DNA from: Eutreptiella sp. 'Long Island Sound 2002'
Lineage: Eukaryota > Euglenozoa > Euglenophyceae > Eutreptiales > Eutreptiaceae
DNA: 64,000 bases
Assembly: GCA_964036045.1 (NCBI GenBank)
Contig: OZ038384.1
Coordinates: 49,080,843-49,144,842 of the forward strand
Direction of reading: 5' to 3'
The notes beneath the pieces were generated by a model. That model searched no databases. It saw only the letters and a list, made by a program, of their open reading frames with translations, and was not told where the DNA came from. Position 1 is the first letter of the stretch. Each line of letters starts with the position of its first letter. Positions 11,074 to 21,700 of this stretch are shown in pieces. The translations under genes were made by a program, and so were the position numbers.

Positions 11074-11778
11074 ATGGCCAGGTTACGGCATACAACCGGT
11101 CTCCGGTCCACTAACCCCATGCACGGCGTGTTCTGTGCCGTGAAGCCCCGCATCGGCAACCGATGCACCGCCAGCGGAGATTTGTGTATCAGAACATCAG
11201 GAATCAACAGGGTTTTATTTTCATATTGTTTCCGTCAATTTTTATGCTTCCGTTCCGATACTCACTGTTTTGACTGCTGGCGGTTGGTTCGCGACTTTAC
11301 CGTAACCGCCAGTTTAACTGTTTATAATGGAAATTTCAACGTTATCCGTCACGAAGGCTCCAAAGTCGCCAGGAACTGCATGGATGCTTCCGCAATTTTC
11401 ATAATTAATACTCGCAACCTTAATCCGAATTTTTCAGGATGTCGAAATCGGATTTTCGACTTCGACATCCCCGCACTTGATTTGACCTCCTTCGAGTGGA
11501 CCTACGTGCTTCCCTATGCACGAATCAACTTCCCTTTTATCCTGCCCTCCGTTTGTCTTAAAGATATGGGCAAAATAAAGTTGATTCGTGAGGCCACTTG
11601 TGAAGGTCATATCTCGTGCCGCTTGCGAGTATTGACGATAAGGAAACGTGGGATGTATTCACAATACTCCCGACGTAATTTAGGAAGCTTTATATGCCTT
11701 GCGTTTCCACACATGCGCGCTAGTGTAATGGATCATGGTCAAGAGGGTAGAGTTTGCGTTATAACTCTTTGGCCATGA
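11074..11778 (+). CDS. Unrecognised 234-residue open frame inside the U3 of element D
   Basis: It starts at an ATG 21 nt into the LTR and is repeated at 25309-26013 in the other LTR with one silent difference. The product is Cys-rich and basic with no domain I recognise, no signal peptide and no membrane helix. The frame is longer than expected by chance in such sequence. However, there is no transcript evidence, and its codon choice does not obviously look coding. It could be an accidental open stretch in regulatory DNA. Confidence 0.25.
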   Translation: MARLRHTTGLRSTNPMHGVFCAVKPRIGNRCTASGDLCIRTSGINRVLFSYCFRQFLCFRSDTHCFDCWRLVRDFTVTASLTVYNGNFNVIRHEGSKVARNCMDASAIFIINTRNLNPNFSGCRNRIFDFDIPALDLTSFEWTYVLPYARINFPFILPSVCLKDMGKIKLIREATCEGHISCRLRVLTIRKRGMYSQYSRRNLGSFICLAFPHMRASVMDHGQEGRVCVITLWP

Positions 11779-13835
11779 CATTGCGTGCGTTAAGATAACT
11801 TTCGAGTGTAGCGCGCAAGTGTTGGTGTTGCATAGGAACTCTCCTTGAGTTCCTATGAGCGATTGACACAAAGTTATGCCCTTGGAGGGGCATGACATAT
11901 CGTGGTGGGAGCTACATTTTTGGGCAATATTTGGTATGTGCCATGTGTTGTGTTGCGTGCCCATTTGGCGGGCCCATTGCTCCAAGACAAGCCCGCCAAT
12001 GGACCTCATATTGTGCAAGCCCCTTCTCCGTACTCCCTACGGTCAATTGCAAGCCTAACCTTCGTGAAGGGAAGCTTGTGTGGTGATCCCGAAGCGATGC
12101 GTTGGGAGCAAGGTGTGTATTTTACATTTTTCCATATTTTCATGTGCCCACTTGGGAAGCAGCGCTCGTAACCTTTCAAGGCGCCCCAAGTGGAGCACAT
12201 ACGTGGGATCGAAGGTCATTGGTGTCAGGTCATTGTGTTTAGAATGTTTAAGTGATTGCACGATCCAAGCCAAAGATATTATAATATAATTATGCGCCTT
12301 TCAAGGCACTTTGGTTTGTCTTTGTGCCAATTTTGCCATTTTTGGCCCGTCATGATGTCAAGTGGCGACCGTGTATTTCAACGTTGCGCTCAATTGACAT
12401 CATGACCCAAGTATGATATGAGGGTACATACTTCGGTGCCCAACATATCTTGGACCCGGCGAATAGCACCTCTTAGGCTTGGCATACCGTGGCCGCCATG
12501 TTGGCGATTTGGGACTATCCCAAATCATGGGCTCACTTGGCGACCCTGCCATTCCCAATACCGGAGGAGTTGGGCGACGCCCCAAAGATATGTTGGACAC
12601 ATATGACTTGACATCAATCCTATGGCACACTCCGGTCCAAGTCGGGCACGTGCCTCATTTGCCCTAACCATGAGCGTGCGCAATTTTGGCCATTTTGAGC
12701 AATTTTCCACTTTTGCTGCCCGCCGTGCCCCATGTTCTGACCTTCGTGCACGCCGGACGCATGGACCAATGGACCATATATGACATGGGTGTTATGGGTA
12801 ATGGTCCCCATGGTCCACACACCACGTGGGCGAAGCGGAGCCGCCTTCGTCAAGGCGCTAGGCCAAATTGAGTATGGGCAATTTTGCCATTTTTGCATTT
12901 GTGGACCCAATTGGGATCGTCACCACGCCGAGTGGCATGGAGATCTTTGAGAGCCAAGTGCATGGGAGTCTCTGTTGGACTCCCGGTGGATCACGTATGG
13001 AATGCCGGATCCGATCTCCAAGCCGGCGTGGAGATATACTATTGGGAGCACACTGAATTTTGGCTCATTTCAAGCAGCCAAAATGACCCAATTTTGGGAC
13101 CCCAATTTCCCCCTTCCGTGTGGTCAATTGGCGGCCCCATTTCTCTAAGCCCATAGGGAGCCCGGACCTAAATCTAAGTTGTACACTCAGATATAAGTCC
13201 TAGGTCCTGCCTCCTACCCTGTGAGCCATTGGCCTTACCTTGGCCGGGCGAGCCGCACGTGGGAATGACACCAATCTTGGTGATTTTGGCATCATGACCC
13301 CACATGACTCATCCGTGTTGCCCTGATGCCGGGACCTCAGAGGGAACCAGGTTGGGTGAGGGCTCCAGGGAGTTCGTACTCGAGGGGCATAGGGTCAGTT
13401 GCCTCGTCCCTACCTCTGGCGGGTCCGGACGAGGGGTCAATTTTGGAGTTTTTCAAGCTAATTTCAGTTTGGGCTGAAACAGCCCATTTTCAGCTACCAA
13501 CTCCTGGGTGATAATGGCGGGGCCATATCTCTGGCTCAGAGAGGAGTTGGGACCTGCCGCTAAGGGAGCATAGGGAGCCACTGTCGGTTGGCCTTGGAGC
13601 CCCTTGGTTCCCAGGAACTCGCCTGTGGCTGTGCGGGACACCTCTCCCATTGGCAGGGTTTCAGGGTCCGGACTGAGCAGGGCATGGGTTGTGTTTGAGC
13701 CCCCGCCCCCATCAGCCACTGAGAGGGTCGGACCTGGGATTGGGATATGAGTCGGGACTGAGTGTCTATTGTCCCTTGATGCCCTTACCCCAGTCCAGTC
13801 TTAACCCCATGTGTACATATCCTGATGTGTTGCTG

Positions 13836-13841
13836 TATATA
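13836..13841 (+). promoter_or_regulatory. TATA box of element D
   Basis: TATATA lies 40 nt upstream of the proposed 5' end of the transcript (13876), followed by a pyrimidine-rich stretch. The same motif is at the equivalent place in the 3' LTR. Confidence 0.5.
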
Positions 13842-13865
13842 CTTTCGTTCCCTCTTTGCAGAGTG

Positions 13866-13886
13866 GCAAGGATTCTGAAACGCTTT
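13866..13886 (+). promoter_or_regulatory. Element D putative self-primer site in LTR
   Basis: GCAAGGATTC (13866-13875) is followed by TGAAACGCTTT (13876-13886). The second part is the exact reverse complement of AAAGCGTTTCA at 13997-14007. Copies in the 3' LTR are at 28101-28121. In Tf1 of fission yeast the first 11 nt of the transcript prime reverse transcription by pairing with such a site. Confidence 0.75.
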
Positions 13887-13996
13887 GTCACATGACAACG
13901 CATTGATGCCCTTGTGAGCGTAGTGCTTTGCCTGCCTGCTCACTTGCGTGTGTCCACCGCAGCGTCCCGTGGCCGGCCCCCCACGGGAACGCGTCA

Positions 13997-14007
13997 AAAG
14001 CGTTTCA
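13997..14007 (+). promoter_or_regulatory. Element D primer-binding site (self-complementary type)
   Basis: AAAGCGTTTCA begins on the first base after the LTR's terminal CA. It pairs over 11 nt with 13876-13886 and does not start with TGG as tRNA-primed sites do. Confidence 0.75.
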
Positions 14008-14447
14008 CCGCCGCGGGGTTACCCAACCCTCGCGTGCCACTCGGGGCCACCAACCCCGAGCAGCGCGTCGCAGCAGCGCGGCGCAGCTCGCAGCTCGCAG
14101 CGCAGCGCAGCGTCCCGCAGCGCAGCGCAGCGGCTCGCAGCGCCACTCAGCGACAGCGCCGAGTTCGTCACGGAGCCCGCAGCGCCGTCCAGTGCTTCGC
14201 CCTGACCGCGCAGCGCCCGTGGAAGAGGTGCACAGACCAGGACTCCTGCATCAGCCCCATCGGCCGACCCGGAGTCCCAACGGCCGACCAGCAAGGCCGC
14301 GTCAACCACCTCCACAACCACCGGCTGACCAGCACCAGCCGCACTTCCAATCCAGTGCTGCAGCACCCTCCTCAACAACCACAACCAGTTCGTTGAGTTG
14401 AACGAGTGCACATCAAGGACTTCAAGATCATCTACGCCCCCGCTGCC
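14008..14447 (+). other. Element D 5' leader
   Basis: Untranslated leader between the primer site and the gag ATG. It contains a run of CAGCG/GCAGC repeats at about 14055-14150 that may fold strongly and could serve packaging. No gene is seen. Confidence 0.5.
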
Positions 14448-17400
14448 ATGGTGAATTGGCAGGAAGCGGGCAGGACGTGGCCGCGGCCCCACCCCCATGC
14501 AGCACGCCTGCTGCATGGGGTGGTTTGGGACCAGCATTACCGCCACAGCAACCCCCAGTGCGAAGGGGGCATGCCCAGGAGCTTCGAGCTCCGCACGGAC
14601 ATCGCCCCCGACCGCCTGCAGGCCGTGGAGGACTGGCTGCGGGCGGAGGGGTACGAGTACCGCCACCAGCAGAGGCGCTGGAGGGCGTGGACCCGGCCGG
14701 ACAGGCCCGGGGAAGGGCTGCGCCCCGACGGGATTGAGGAGGACGAGGACCCCAACGCCTACCCGTCGGGCGCCTCGATCAACGTCTCCCTGTGGGACGT
14801 GATCGAGAGGAAGTTCCCGGAACCGGGGAACGAGCGCAGGCTGCAGGGCAGCAGCAGCGCGTCTCCGGGGACGGAGAAGCGGTCCGCCGGGGACAGGAAG
14901 AGGGACCGGAGGTGGCGGGAGTACCAGGAGTCCCTGGCTGCCGAAGCCGCCCAAGGCACCAAGGGCGGAACCCCAGCCCCCAGTCCCCAACGGCCCAATG
15001 GTGGACGCCACCCCGGCTCCACCACCCTTGGCGACTACATCCAAGTCGCCAAGCAGACCCAGGCCAAGCCCCGTTCGCTGCTCCTGAAGGCCCGGCAGGC
15101 CTCAGCAGGCCCCAGCAGCGACATCGAGTCGGCCCACCGCGGGAGGACGCCGGCCGACCAGGCCAGCTCCAACAGCAGCGTCGCTCCCGAAAGGGACGTG
15201 GCGCGCGCCTGTGAGCGCGCCTGTGGGGTGCCCTGCAACCGTCGGGTTGCCCGGCAACGGGCCAAGCAGTACAGCGCTGCTGTGGAGGGCGCCGCCGGCA
15301 TCGCCCAGGAGGAAGCTGCGCAGTGGGCGCATGGCATGGCCATCCACACCCAGACCGTGGCGGCCATCGCGGCTGGTCTCACGGCCGTAGCCGCCCACAG
15401 CGCAGCAACTGCCCAGGTCAACGGTGAGTTGGCGGCAGCCGACGAGGAAGCCCGCCTGACGCAGGAGGCCATTGCCTGCAAGGAGGCCGAGGTGAAGGCG
15501 CTGGGGGAGGCGCTTGCCCAAGAGAGGGCAAAGAAGGAGGCGGAGGAAAGGGCCCATGCCGCAGCGACGGCTAAGGCCCAGGAGGACGCCGCCAAGAAGG
15601 AAGCCATCGAAGCCGCGCGACGGAAGGTCGCTGAGGAGAAGGCCAAGACGGAGGCGGAGCTGGCGGCGTTGGAGGCGCAGAAGGCGCAGCTGCTGCAGGC
15701 CCGGGAAGCCGAGGCGGCTCGTGCTCGGGAAGAGGCCGAAGCGCGAGCTGCCGCAGCCACCGCCGCCGCAATGGAGGAGGCAGAGGCCAAACTCCGCCAC
15801 GAGACTCCCCCGGGAGGATCGCGAGTGGAGACCCTTCGAAGGCTTTTCGAAGGGGACGCCTCCTCCAGGATGAAGCTGGATGAGGCGGACACGGGCAGCA
15901 GTGGGAGCGGTAGCACCACCGCCCGTCGACGGAGGAGGGGCAAGGGGAAGACCCCCGAGAGGCCGCGGAGGCCAGCGGGTGGGCACCCCCACGACAGTGA
16001 CCCCTTCTTCACCGCCAGTGACGGGGATGAACGAGGCCGTCGACATCGCCAAGTGGTGGCTTGGACGGGCGAAGGTGGCGGAGACGTCCCCATGGAAGGT
16101 GAGGATGAGGATCCCCCTCCTCCCTACCGGAGCTCCGAGTCCTCCGTGACCGAGACGCCCAGGTGGGGCGACATGGACGAAGATGACGACATGGAGTTCG
16201 GCATCACGCGCCCATCCTCGGACCCACCGAGGCGACCGGGCGGAGACCCACCGGGACCCCCTGGCGGAGGACCTTCAGGACCCCCTGGAGGACGCCCACC
16301 AGGTGGACCCCCTGGAGGGGAACCACCGGGCGGGGGAGGACCCCCTGGACCGGGCGGACCCGGCGGAGGCCCTCCTGGAGGACCCCCTGGGGACCCCGAC
16401 GACCCACCGGGGAACGGCGACCCGGATGCCACCTGGTGGTGGATTGTCTACCTCCGCAGGAGAGTCCAGTTGCTCGAGCTGGAGGTAGACACGGGCAAGA
16501 GCGAGATGGCTCGCATCTCCACGGTCGCCGCGCGCGCGCAGAAGGACCTGGACATCGCCAGAGCCGAGACCAAGTCGCTGACCAACGTCGTCAGCGGCCT
16601 GCAGGAGAGGCTGGATGCGCTGGAAGCCCGTGGGAGAGTCAGCAGCGACCACCCACCCCTGGAGTCAGGCTCGTCGGACGACGACTGGGGACCCGGACCA
16701 GGTCCAGGCAGACCCCACGCCCCCGGCGGAGCCCCCAGGAGTCGCCCCAGCGCCAGTGCCCCCTCTCTCTCCGCCCCCTCTCACCACAGCGCGGGCCGCC
16801 GCAACGAACGCGTGCCGCCCGGCAGTGGCAGTGGGGAATGGCGCGATGAGTGGCTCAGCGCGGACTACCACAACCGCCGTGCCCCACCGCGGACGCCTGT
16901 ACGCCCCCGACGCCCGCCACCAGCCCCGGCGCCAATCCCCAGGGCTGGAGGACGTTATGGTGGACTCAGGGATGAGGTCCCCAGAGGAGACGTGGATTGG
17001 GATGTCGGCGAAGGTGAGGACCTGGACCTGGACCTGGACCTGGAGGAGTTCGACATCAGCCCGCCGCGTGGTGTACGACGGGAGGCCGCTGAACGCAGCA
17101 GCCGGCGCCGTGATGAGGATGCGTACATGGATGCAGTACGGCGTGAACATTTCGGTTCAGCGTACGTGGAGGAACCGCGGCGTAGCCACAGGGATTCCAT
17201 GGAGGAGATGGACGTGGCGGCCGTGGGAGTCCGTGGGCGAGGCCGATGGGAACCTCGGTCGACCTCGCGGCCGGCGTTCATGGTCTCTAAGGCCGCGGAC
17301 GCCGCCGTGTGGGAAGACTTGAAGGACATCAAGCCCCCCATGTACGACGGCAACCCCCTCAACCTCGACCGCTTCTTGGAGAAGCTGGACGATTGGGGGC

Positions 17401-18770
17401 TGGCCGTCACTGAAGACCAACCTCCCGCGGATGCGGAGAGATATGTCTTCAAACGGTTCAGGTACCGCCTGCCGGAAGTGCTCGGCGAGCTATACTTCGT
17501 GGCGACCAAGGAGGGGAAAATCAAGACCCTCAAGGACGCCAAGAAGTGGCTCAACGAGCAGGAGCGGGTGGACGCTCCGCAGGTGGCTGCCAAGCGCTGG
17601 AAGTCCATCAAGCTTGAGCATGATGGACGGGAGATCCGCCTACGGGAATGGCGTGACTTCCGAGGGAAATACACCCTCTTCCGCCGCAACGTGGAGGATT
17701 GGAACGAGGGTGACGAGCAGGCTCGCCTGCTCTCCATGCTACCGGAAGCATGGATCAAGAGGGTCACCAAGGAGGAATCCAAGAGGGCCAAGTCCAACCA
17801 CACGGTCAAGATGATGCTCCCCAAGGAGTATCATACGAACGTAGTGAGTTGGGCGAAGAAGAACGTGGCCCGGGATGTCAAACGGCACTCCCTTCGGAAC
17901 GCTCTTCTCATCACCGTCTCGGGCGATCGCGAGAAGACCGCGATTTGGCGCCTTGACGACTGTGAGTTGAGCGGCCAGACCATCCGTCTGCAGCCCATCC
18001 CGGCGCGGATGAGCTGCGACGAGATCCTGGAGTGGGTTGGCGAGGAAGTACTCAAGGAGTACCGAAACCTCCACCACACCCGCGGGTTGAGGCCCGGCGA
18101 CCGCGACGTCAACTACGTTGGCGAGGGGCCTGGCGGGGAATCTGCCATGGACCCAGCGGGAGCCGGCGGCGATGAGACTCTCGTCGACGATGACGACGAC
18201 GATGAGCCCGCCGAAATGGCCGTGTGTGCCTTCGTGGCCAAGAACCTGAGCGCGGGGACCAAGCCAGCAAACTGGAAGCCCCTGCAGCCAGGTTGGAAGA
18301 AGCAGGAGAAGAGGGACCCTCGCCGTATTGGCGACCCTCCGCTGTCCTTTGGGGAGTTCGTACGAGCTCACCCGCAGGGCTGTTTCGTGTGTTATGGGAG
18401 GAAGAAAGGCTTCAACCATGACCACCGAACATGCCCCGTCCACAAGGCCGACACGGAGGCTTACAAGAAGGCGCACGGGTCGAAGAAGCGTGCGCCCGCG
18501 GGTATCCGGGAAACCAAGATGGAGGTGGACAAGGACGAGCTGGCCAAGCTGATGTCGTCGGTGGGAACCGAGTTGGCCAAGGAGATCCAGGAGATCAAGC
18601 GGAACTGGGTCCCCAGGTCGGACAACAAGAACAAGGAGAACAACCAGAATGACCAGAACAAGGACAAGGACAAGAAGGGTAAAGGAGGAGGTAAAGGGGG
18701 AAGGAAGAAAGGCGTCAACGACGTTGAGGCCGAGGAGAACACCCCCTCTTCCACAACCGACGCCCCCTAG
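14448..18770 (+). CDS. Element D Gag, 1440 residues
   Basis: The structural protein that forms the retrotransposon particle. It starts at the first in-frame ATG (MVNWQEAG). About residues 288-454 form an Ala/Glu/Lys-rich coiled coil. Residues about 592-660 are Pro/Gly-rich with PPGG repeats. Residues about 663-727 form a second coiled coil. Residues about 947-1127 resemble the Ty3/gypsy retrotransposon gag (capsid) region. A zinc knuckle at residues 1312-1329 has C1312, C1315, H1324 and C1329. Its CX2CX8HX4C spacing is wider than the usual CX2CX4HX4C. The tail is Lys/Gly/Asn-rich and presumably binds RNA. The protein is far larger than a typical Gag (300-600 residues). Long frames on the minus strand here are shadows caused by high GC. 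The stop is TAG with pol continuing in the same frame. Confidence 0.85.
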   Translation: MVNWQEAGRTWPRPHPHAARLLHGVVWDQHYRHSNPQCEGGMPRSFELRTDIAPDRLQAVEDWLRAEGYEYRHQQRRWRAWTRPDRPGEGLRPDGIEEDEDPNAYPSGASINVSLWDVIERKFPEPGNERRLQGSSSASPGTEKRSAGDRKRDRRWREYQESLAAEAAQGTKGGTPAPSPQRPNGGRHPGSTTLGDYIQVAKQTQAKPRSLLLKARQASAGPSSDIESAHRGRTPADQASSNSSVAPERDVARACERACGVPCNRRVARQRAKQYSAAVEGAAGIAQEEAAQWAHGMAIHTQTVAAIAAGLTAVAAHSAATAQVNGELAAADEEARLTQEAIACKEAEVKALGEALAQERAKKEAEERAHAAATAKAQEDAAKKEAIEAARRKVAEEKAKTEAELAALEAQKAQLLQAREAEAARAREEAEARAAAATAAAMEEAEAKLRHETPPGGSRVETLRRLFEGDASSRMKLDEADTGSSGSGSTTARRRRRGKGKTPERPRRPAGGHPHDSDPFFTASDGDERGRRHRQVVAWTGEGGGDVPMEGEDEDPPPPYRSSESSVTETPRWGDMDEDDDMEFGITRPSSDPPRRPGGDPPGPPGGGPSGPPGGRPPGGPPGGEPPGGGGPPGPGGPGGGPPGGPPGDPDDPPGNGDPDATWWWIVYLRRRVQLLELEVDTGKSEMARISTVAARAQKDLDIARAETKSLTNVVSGLQERLDALEARGRVSSDHPPLESGSSDDDWGPGPGPGRPHAPGGAPRSRPSASAPSLSAPSHHSAGRRNERVPPGSGSGEWRDEWLSADYHNRRAPPRTPVRPRRPPPAPAPIPRAGGRYGGLRDEVPRGDVDWDVGEGEDLDLDLDLEEFDISPPRGVRREAAERSSRRRDEDAYMDAVRREHFGSAYVEEPRRSHRDSMEEMDVAAVGVRGRGRWEPRSTSRPAFMVSKAADAAVWEDLKDIKPPMYDGNPLNLDRFLEKLDDWGLAVTEDQPPADAERYVFKRFRYRLPEVLGELYFVATKEGKIKTLKDAKKWLNEQERVDAPQVAAKRWKSIKLEHDGREIRLREWRDFRGKYTLFRRNVEDWNEGDEQARLLSMLPEAWIKRVTKEESKRAKSNHTVKMMLPKEYHTNVVSWAKKNVARDVKRHSLRNALLITVSGDREKTAIWRLDDCELSGQTIRLQPIPARMSCDEILEWVGEEVLKEYRNLHHTRGLRPGDRDVNYVGEGPGGESAMDPAGAGGDETLVDDDDDDEPAEMAVCAFVAKNLSAGTKPANWKPLQPGWKKQEKRDPRRIGDPPLSFGEFVRAHPQGCFVCYGRKKGFNHDHRTCPVHKADTEAYKKAHGSKKRAPAGIRETKMEVDKDELAKLMSSVGTELAKEIQEIKRNWVPRSDNKNKENNQNDQNKDKDKKGKGGGKGGRKKGVNDVEAEENTPSSTTDAP
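18768..18770 (+). promoter_or_regulatory. Gag-pol boundary stop codon, likely read through (element D)
   Basis: TAG followed by CGG. The frame stays open from here to 23790, and pol has no early ATG (the frame's first usable start before protease would be a GTG). The simplest reading is a Gag-Pol fusion made by stop-codon suppression. Confidence 0.65.
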
Positions 18771-21700
18771 CGGAGCCCCTGCAGCCAAGGGCCCCAGCTA
18801 GGGCGGTCGCAGGATGGTGACGTGGGAAGCGCCGATCCATCCCGGTCGGGAGTCTATAAGCACAAGGGGACTGCCGCGGGCGGAAGGCCCGGTCCGGCGC
18901 CCAGTCGCGGAGGCGGGGTGAGGGCAAGTGAAGGCACGAACCCTTGCACCCGTCCGTCCTTCGCGACCAAGAACGTGTTTGATGTACTACAGGATCTATC
19001 CGAGAGTATCGGAGGATCACCCGGACCGCAGCTGGATGCTGCAGATGGGCAGCCTGAGCCCATTGTCCACGACCTGCACCAGTCGCTTGTGGAGCTTCTG
19101 GAACGGCCGGAGATCCTGAGTTTGCACGCCGTGCGCCGTGTCGGTCGCGAGCGGCAGTTGCATCTTAAGGTCCGTGCCTTATGCGGGGAGGTGGAAAAGG
19201 TATTCGACGTGTTGGTCGACACGGGAGCTCAAGTCAGCTTGGTCAAGGCTGGCCTGCTTCCGCCAGAGTGTCTTACCAACAGTCGGAAACCTGTCAGGCT
19301 GAAGGTGGCGAACGGCCAGTACATGGTGGGAGGCACGAAGGAAGCGGCCATTGGGCTGCAGTTCGTGAACCATCGTGAGCTGAGCCGCCCAGACCTCGGC
19401 AAGGAAATCCTCCTGCACGGTAGCTTCTACGAGGCCGAGATGGACTGGGACATGATCGTCGGGTACGACTTCATGATGGAGACGGACTCCGGCGTCCTCC
19501 CGGCCCAGGCCTCCATGACCCTGTACCAGGACGACCAGCTCTCGTGGCTTTCGTCACCTGAGCACCATGTGGAATGCCAATGGATCCACCCCGAACGCAA
19601 TCAGCTCGAAGTGGCCGCGCTGGACACTGAGCCCACTGGGCCAGCGAACCAGGAGTACGGCGTAAGGCCGGAAGTGGCGCACCGAGTGGTCGCGGACCTG
19701 GGAGCGTCGGATCTGGCCCTGGATGCGTTCTCTTCAGGAACCTCCGCCCATCTGCGGGTATGTGAGAAGTACTGGAGCGCCCAGGACTCCGCGTGGAAGA
19801 AGCACTGGGGTCCGCATCAGGGATTGATGTGGATCCATTGCCCCCGTTGGGACATTCCAAGAGCGATAGCGAAGATTCGCAAGGACCGCTCCAAGGCAGT
19901 GCTGGTTGTTCCTATGGGATGCACCGAGGAGGAAAGTACCCGACATTGGGTAGCCTCATTGACCAACATGACCTTGAACAAGGTCGTCCTACCGGCTGGA
20001 GAGAGTGTCTATCAGGACGCTAAGGGACAGCCCATGCCACCCCAGAGATGGCCAACAGAATTCCACTATGTGGATGGGGGCCTTGATCAGGCCGACACCA
20101 CGGACTTCGTGTGTGTCAACCGCATCATAGCAGAGCCATGGCGGCAATGCTTTGCGGTTCCCCCTGTTGACATCGAAGAATCGGACTCCGAAGACCCCCT
20201 CACTGAAGAGGAGTGGGATCTGGTTCAGGGGTATATGGATCAGCCCTTTCACGACTGGGGAAACCAGCGTGAGGGCAAAGGCCAGGACAAAGCCTGGTGG
20301 GAAGTGGACTCAATCGTCTCTGGTTCCTATGACGGGAATACCTTCGTGCAGAGGGTGCTGGATCACATGTCCAGCCAAGACGAGCCGCCTGGCGGTAACC
20401 CACCCACCTACGGCGATCTGTTCCGAGGCAAGACCAGAGATGGCCCTTTGGGCCACCTGGGAAGACCACCTGAGCCGAAAGCGAGCGGGGTCGCTACCCC
20501 TCAAGTAAGCTCCGTGGTTCAAGTGCCCGGAAAAGCCAAGGCGGAGTCCGATGACTGCCCCAAGATCAAGGCGTTGAGGGCCAGGCTGAAGCAGAAGTAT
20601 GGTGATACCTTCTTCAGCGGTAAGCCTGTGTTTCCCCCACCGGTGCGTGGACCGTATGGCGAGGCCAAGATACGACTGAAGCAGGACCCCCGTGTGTATC
20701 GTCACCGGGAGTTTGCCCTGAGGGGCGAGAGGAAAGAGGCCATGGAGAAGATCCTCCGTGACTTCATCCAGAGAGGCTGGCTTGAGCCGTGCCACTCCGA
20801 GTGGGCCTCTCCCTGCTTCGTCGTCCCCAAGAAGGTTGCCGGTGAGTGGCGGCTCGTGGTCGACTACCGCGGCCTGAACGCCCAAACGCAGCACGACAGC
20901 TATACGCTGCCCCTCATTGAGGATATGCTGCAAAAGCAACACCGGCGGAGGATCTTCACGGTGATTGACCTGAAACATGGTTATCATCAGATGCCTCTCG
21001 CCGAGGAGTCCCGTGCCTGCACAGCCATGAGCACCCCACTTGGACCTCTCCAGTGGAAGGTGATGCCTATGGGCGTTACCAACGGCAATGCGGCTTTTCA
21101 GCGGATGCTGGAGAACCTGCTTGAGCCGGTGCGCGACTGTGCGGACCCCTTCGTGGACGACGTGATCATCGCGTCCGGGGACCCCAGCATGAGCTACGAG
21201 GAGCTCCTGGAGGCACACGAGAGGGACGTCACTCGAGTGCTGGACCTTCTGGTTCGGCACAAACTCACGGGCAGCAGTGACAAGGCCACCATTGCGGTAA
21301 GCGAGGTGGTCTTCGCTGGCCACGTAGTTGGGAACGGGCAGCGAAAGCCCATACCTGGCAAGGTGGCCGCGATTGAGCACTGGGAAAAGCCCAAAACGGT
21401 CTCTGAGCTACGGGCGTATCTGGGGTTCTGCAACTACTACTCGGGGTATATCAAGATGTATGCCGAGTATGCAGCCCCCATGACGACCATGCTCAAGGGC
21501 AACCGAGAGGAGACCAAGAAGGGGTCCAAGAAGGCTCTGGTCTGGACTGAAGAGTCTGACCGTGCCTTTGAGGGGATGAAGCAGGCGCTGCTATCCGCAG
21601 TGGGTCTGCACCTCGTGGATCCCGACCGAGGGTTCGTCCTGCGCACCGACGCTTCCGACTACGCCATTGGCGCTGTGTTGGAGCAAGTGCTTGACGATGG

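Larger units (their letters stand above)
11053..13996 (+). repeat. Element D 5' LTR
   Basis: It starts TGAAGCGGTACCC and ends ACGCGTCA. U3 is very long, about 2.8 kb upstream of the proposed transcript start at about 13876. R plus U5 is only about 120 nt. A TATATA lies at 13836-13841. A 234-codon open frame sits near its start. Confidence 0.9.

Noticed and set aside
15035-18788. Several long minus-strand frames opposite the Gag of element D (up to about 350 codons)
   Set aside because: High GC makes antisense stops rare. The products are low-complexity Ala, Ser or Pro repeats, and the plus-strand Gag explains the region.
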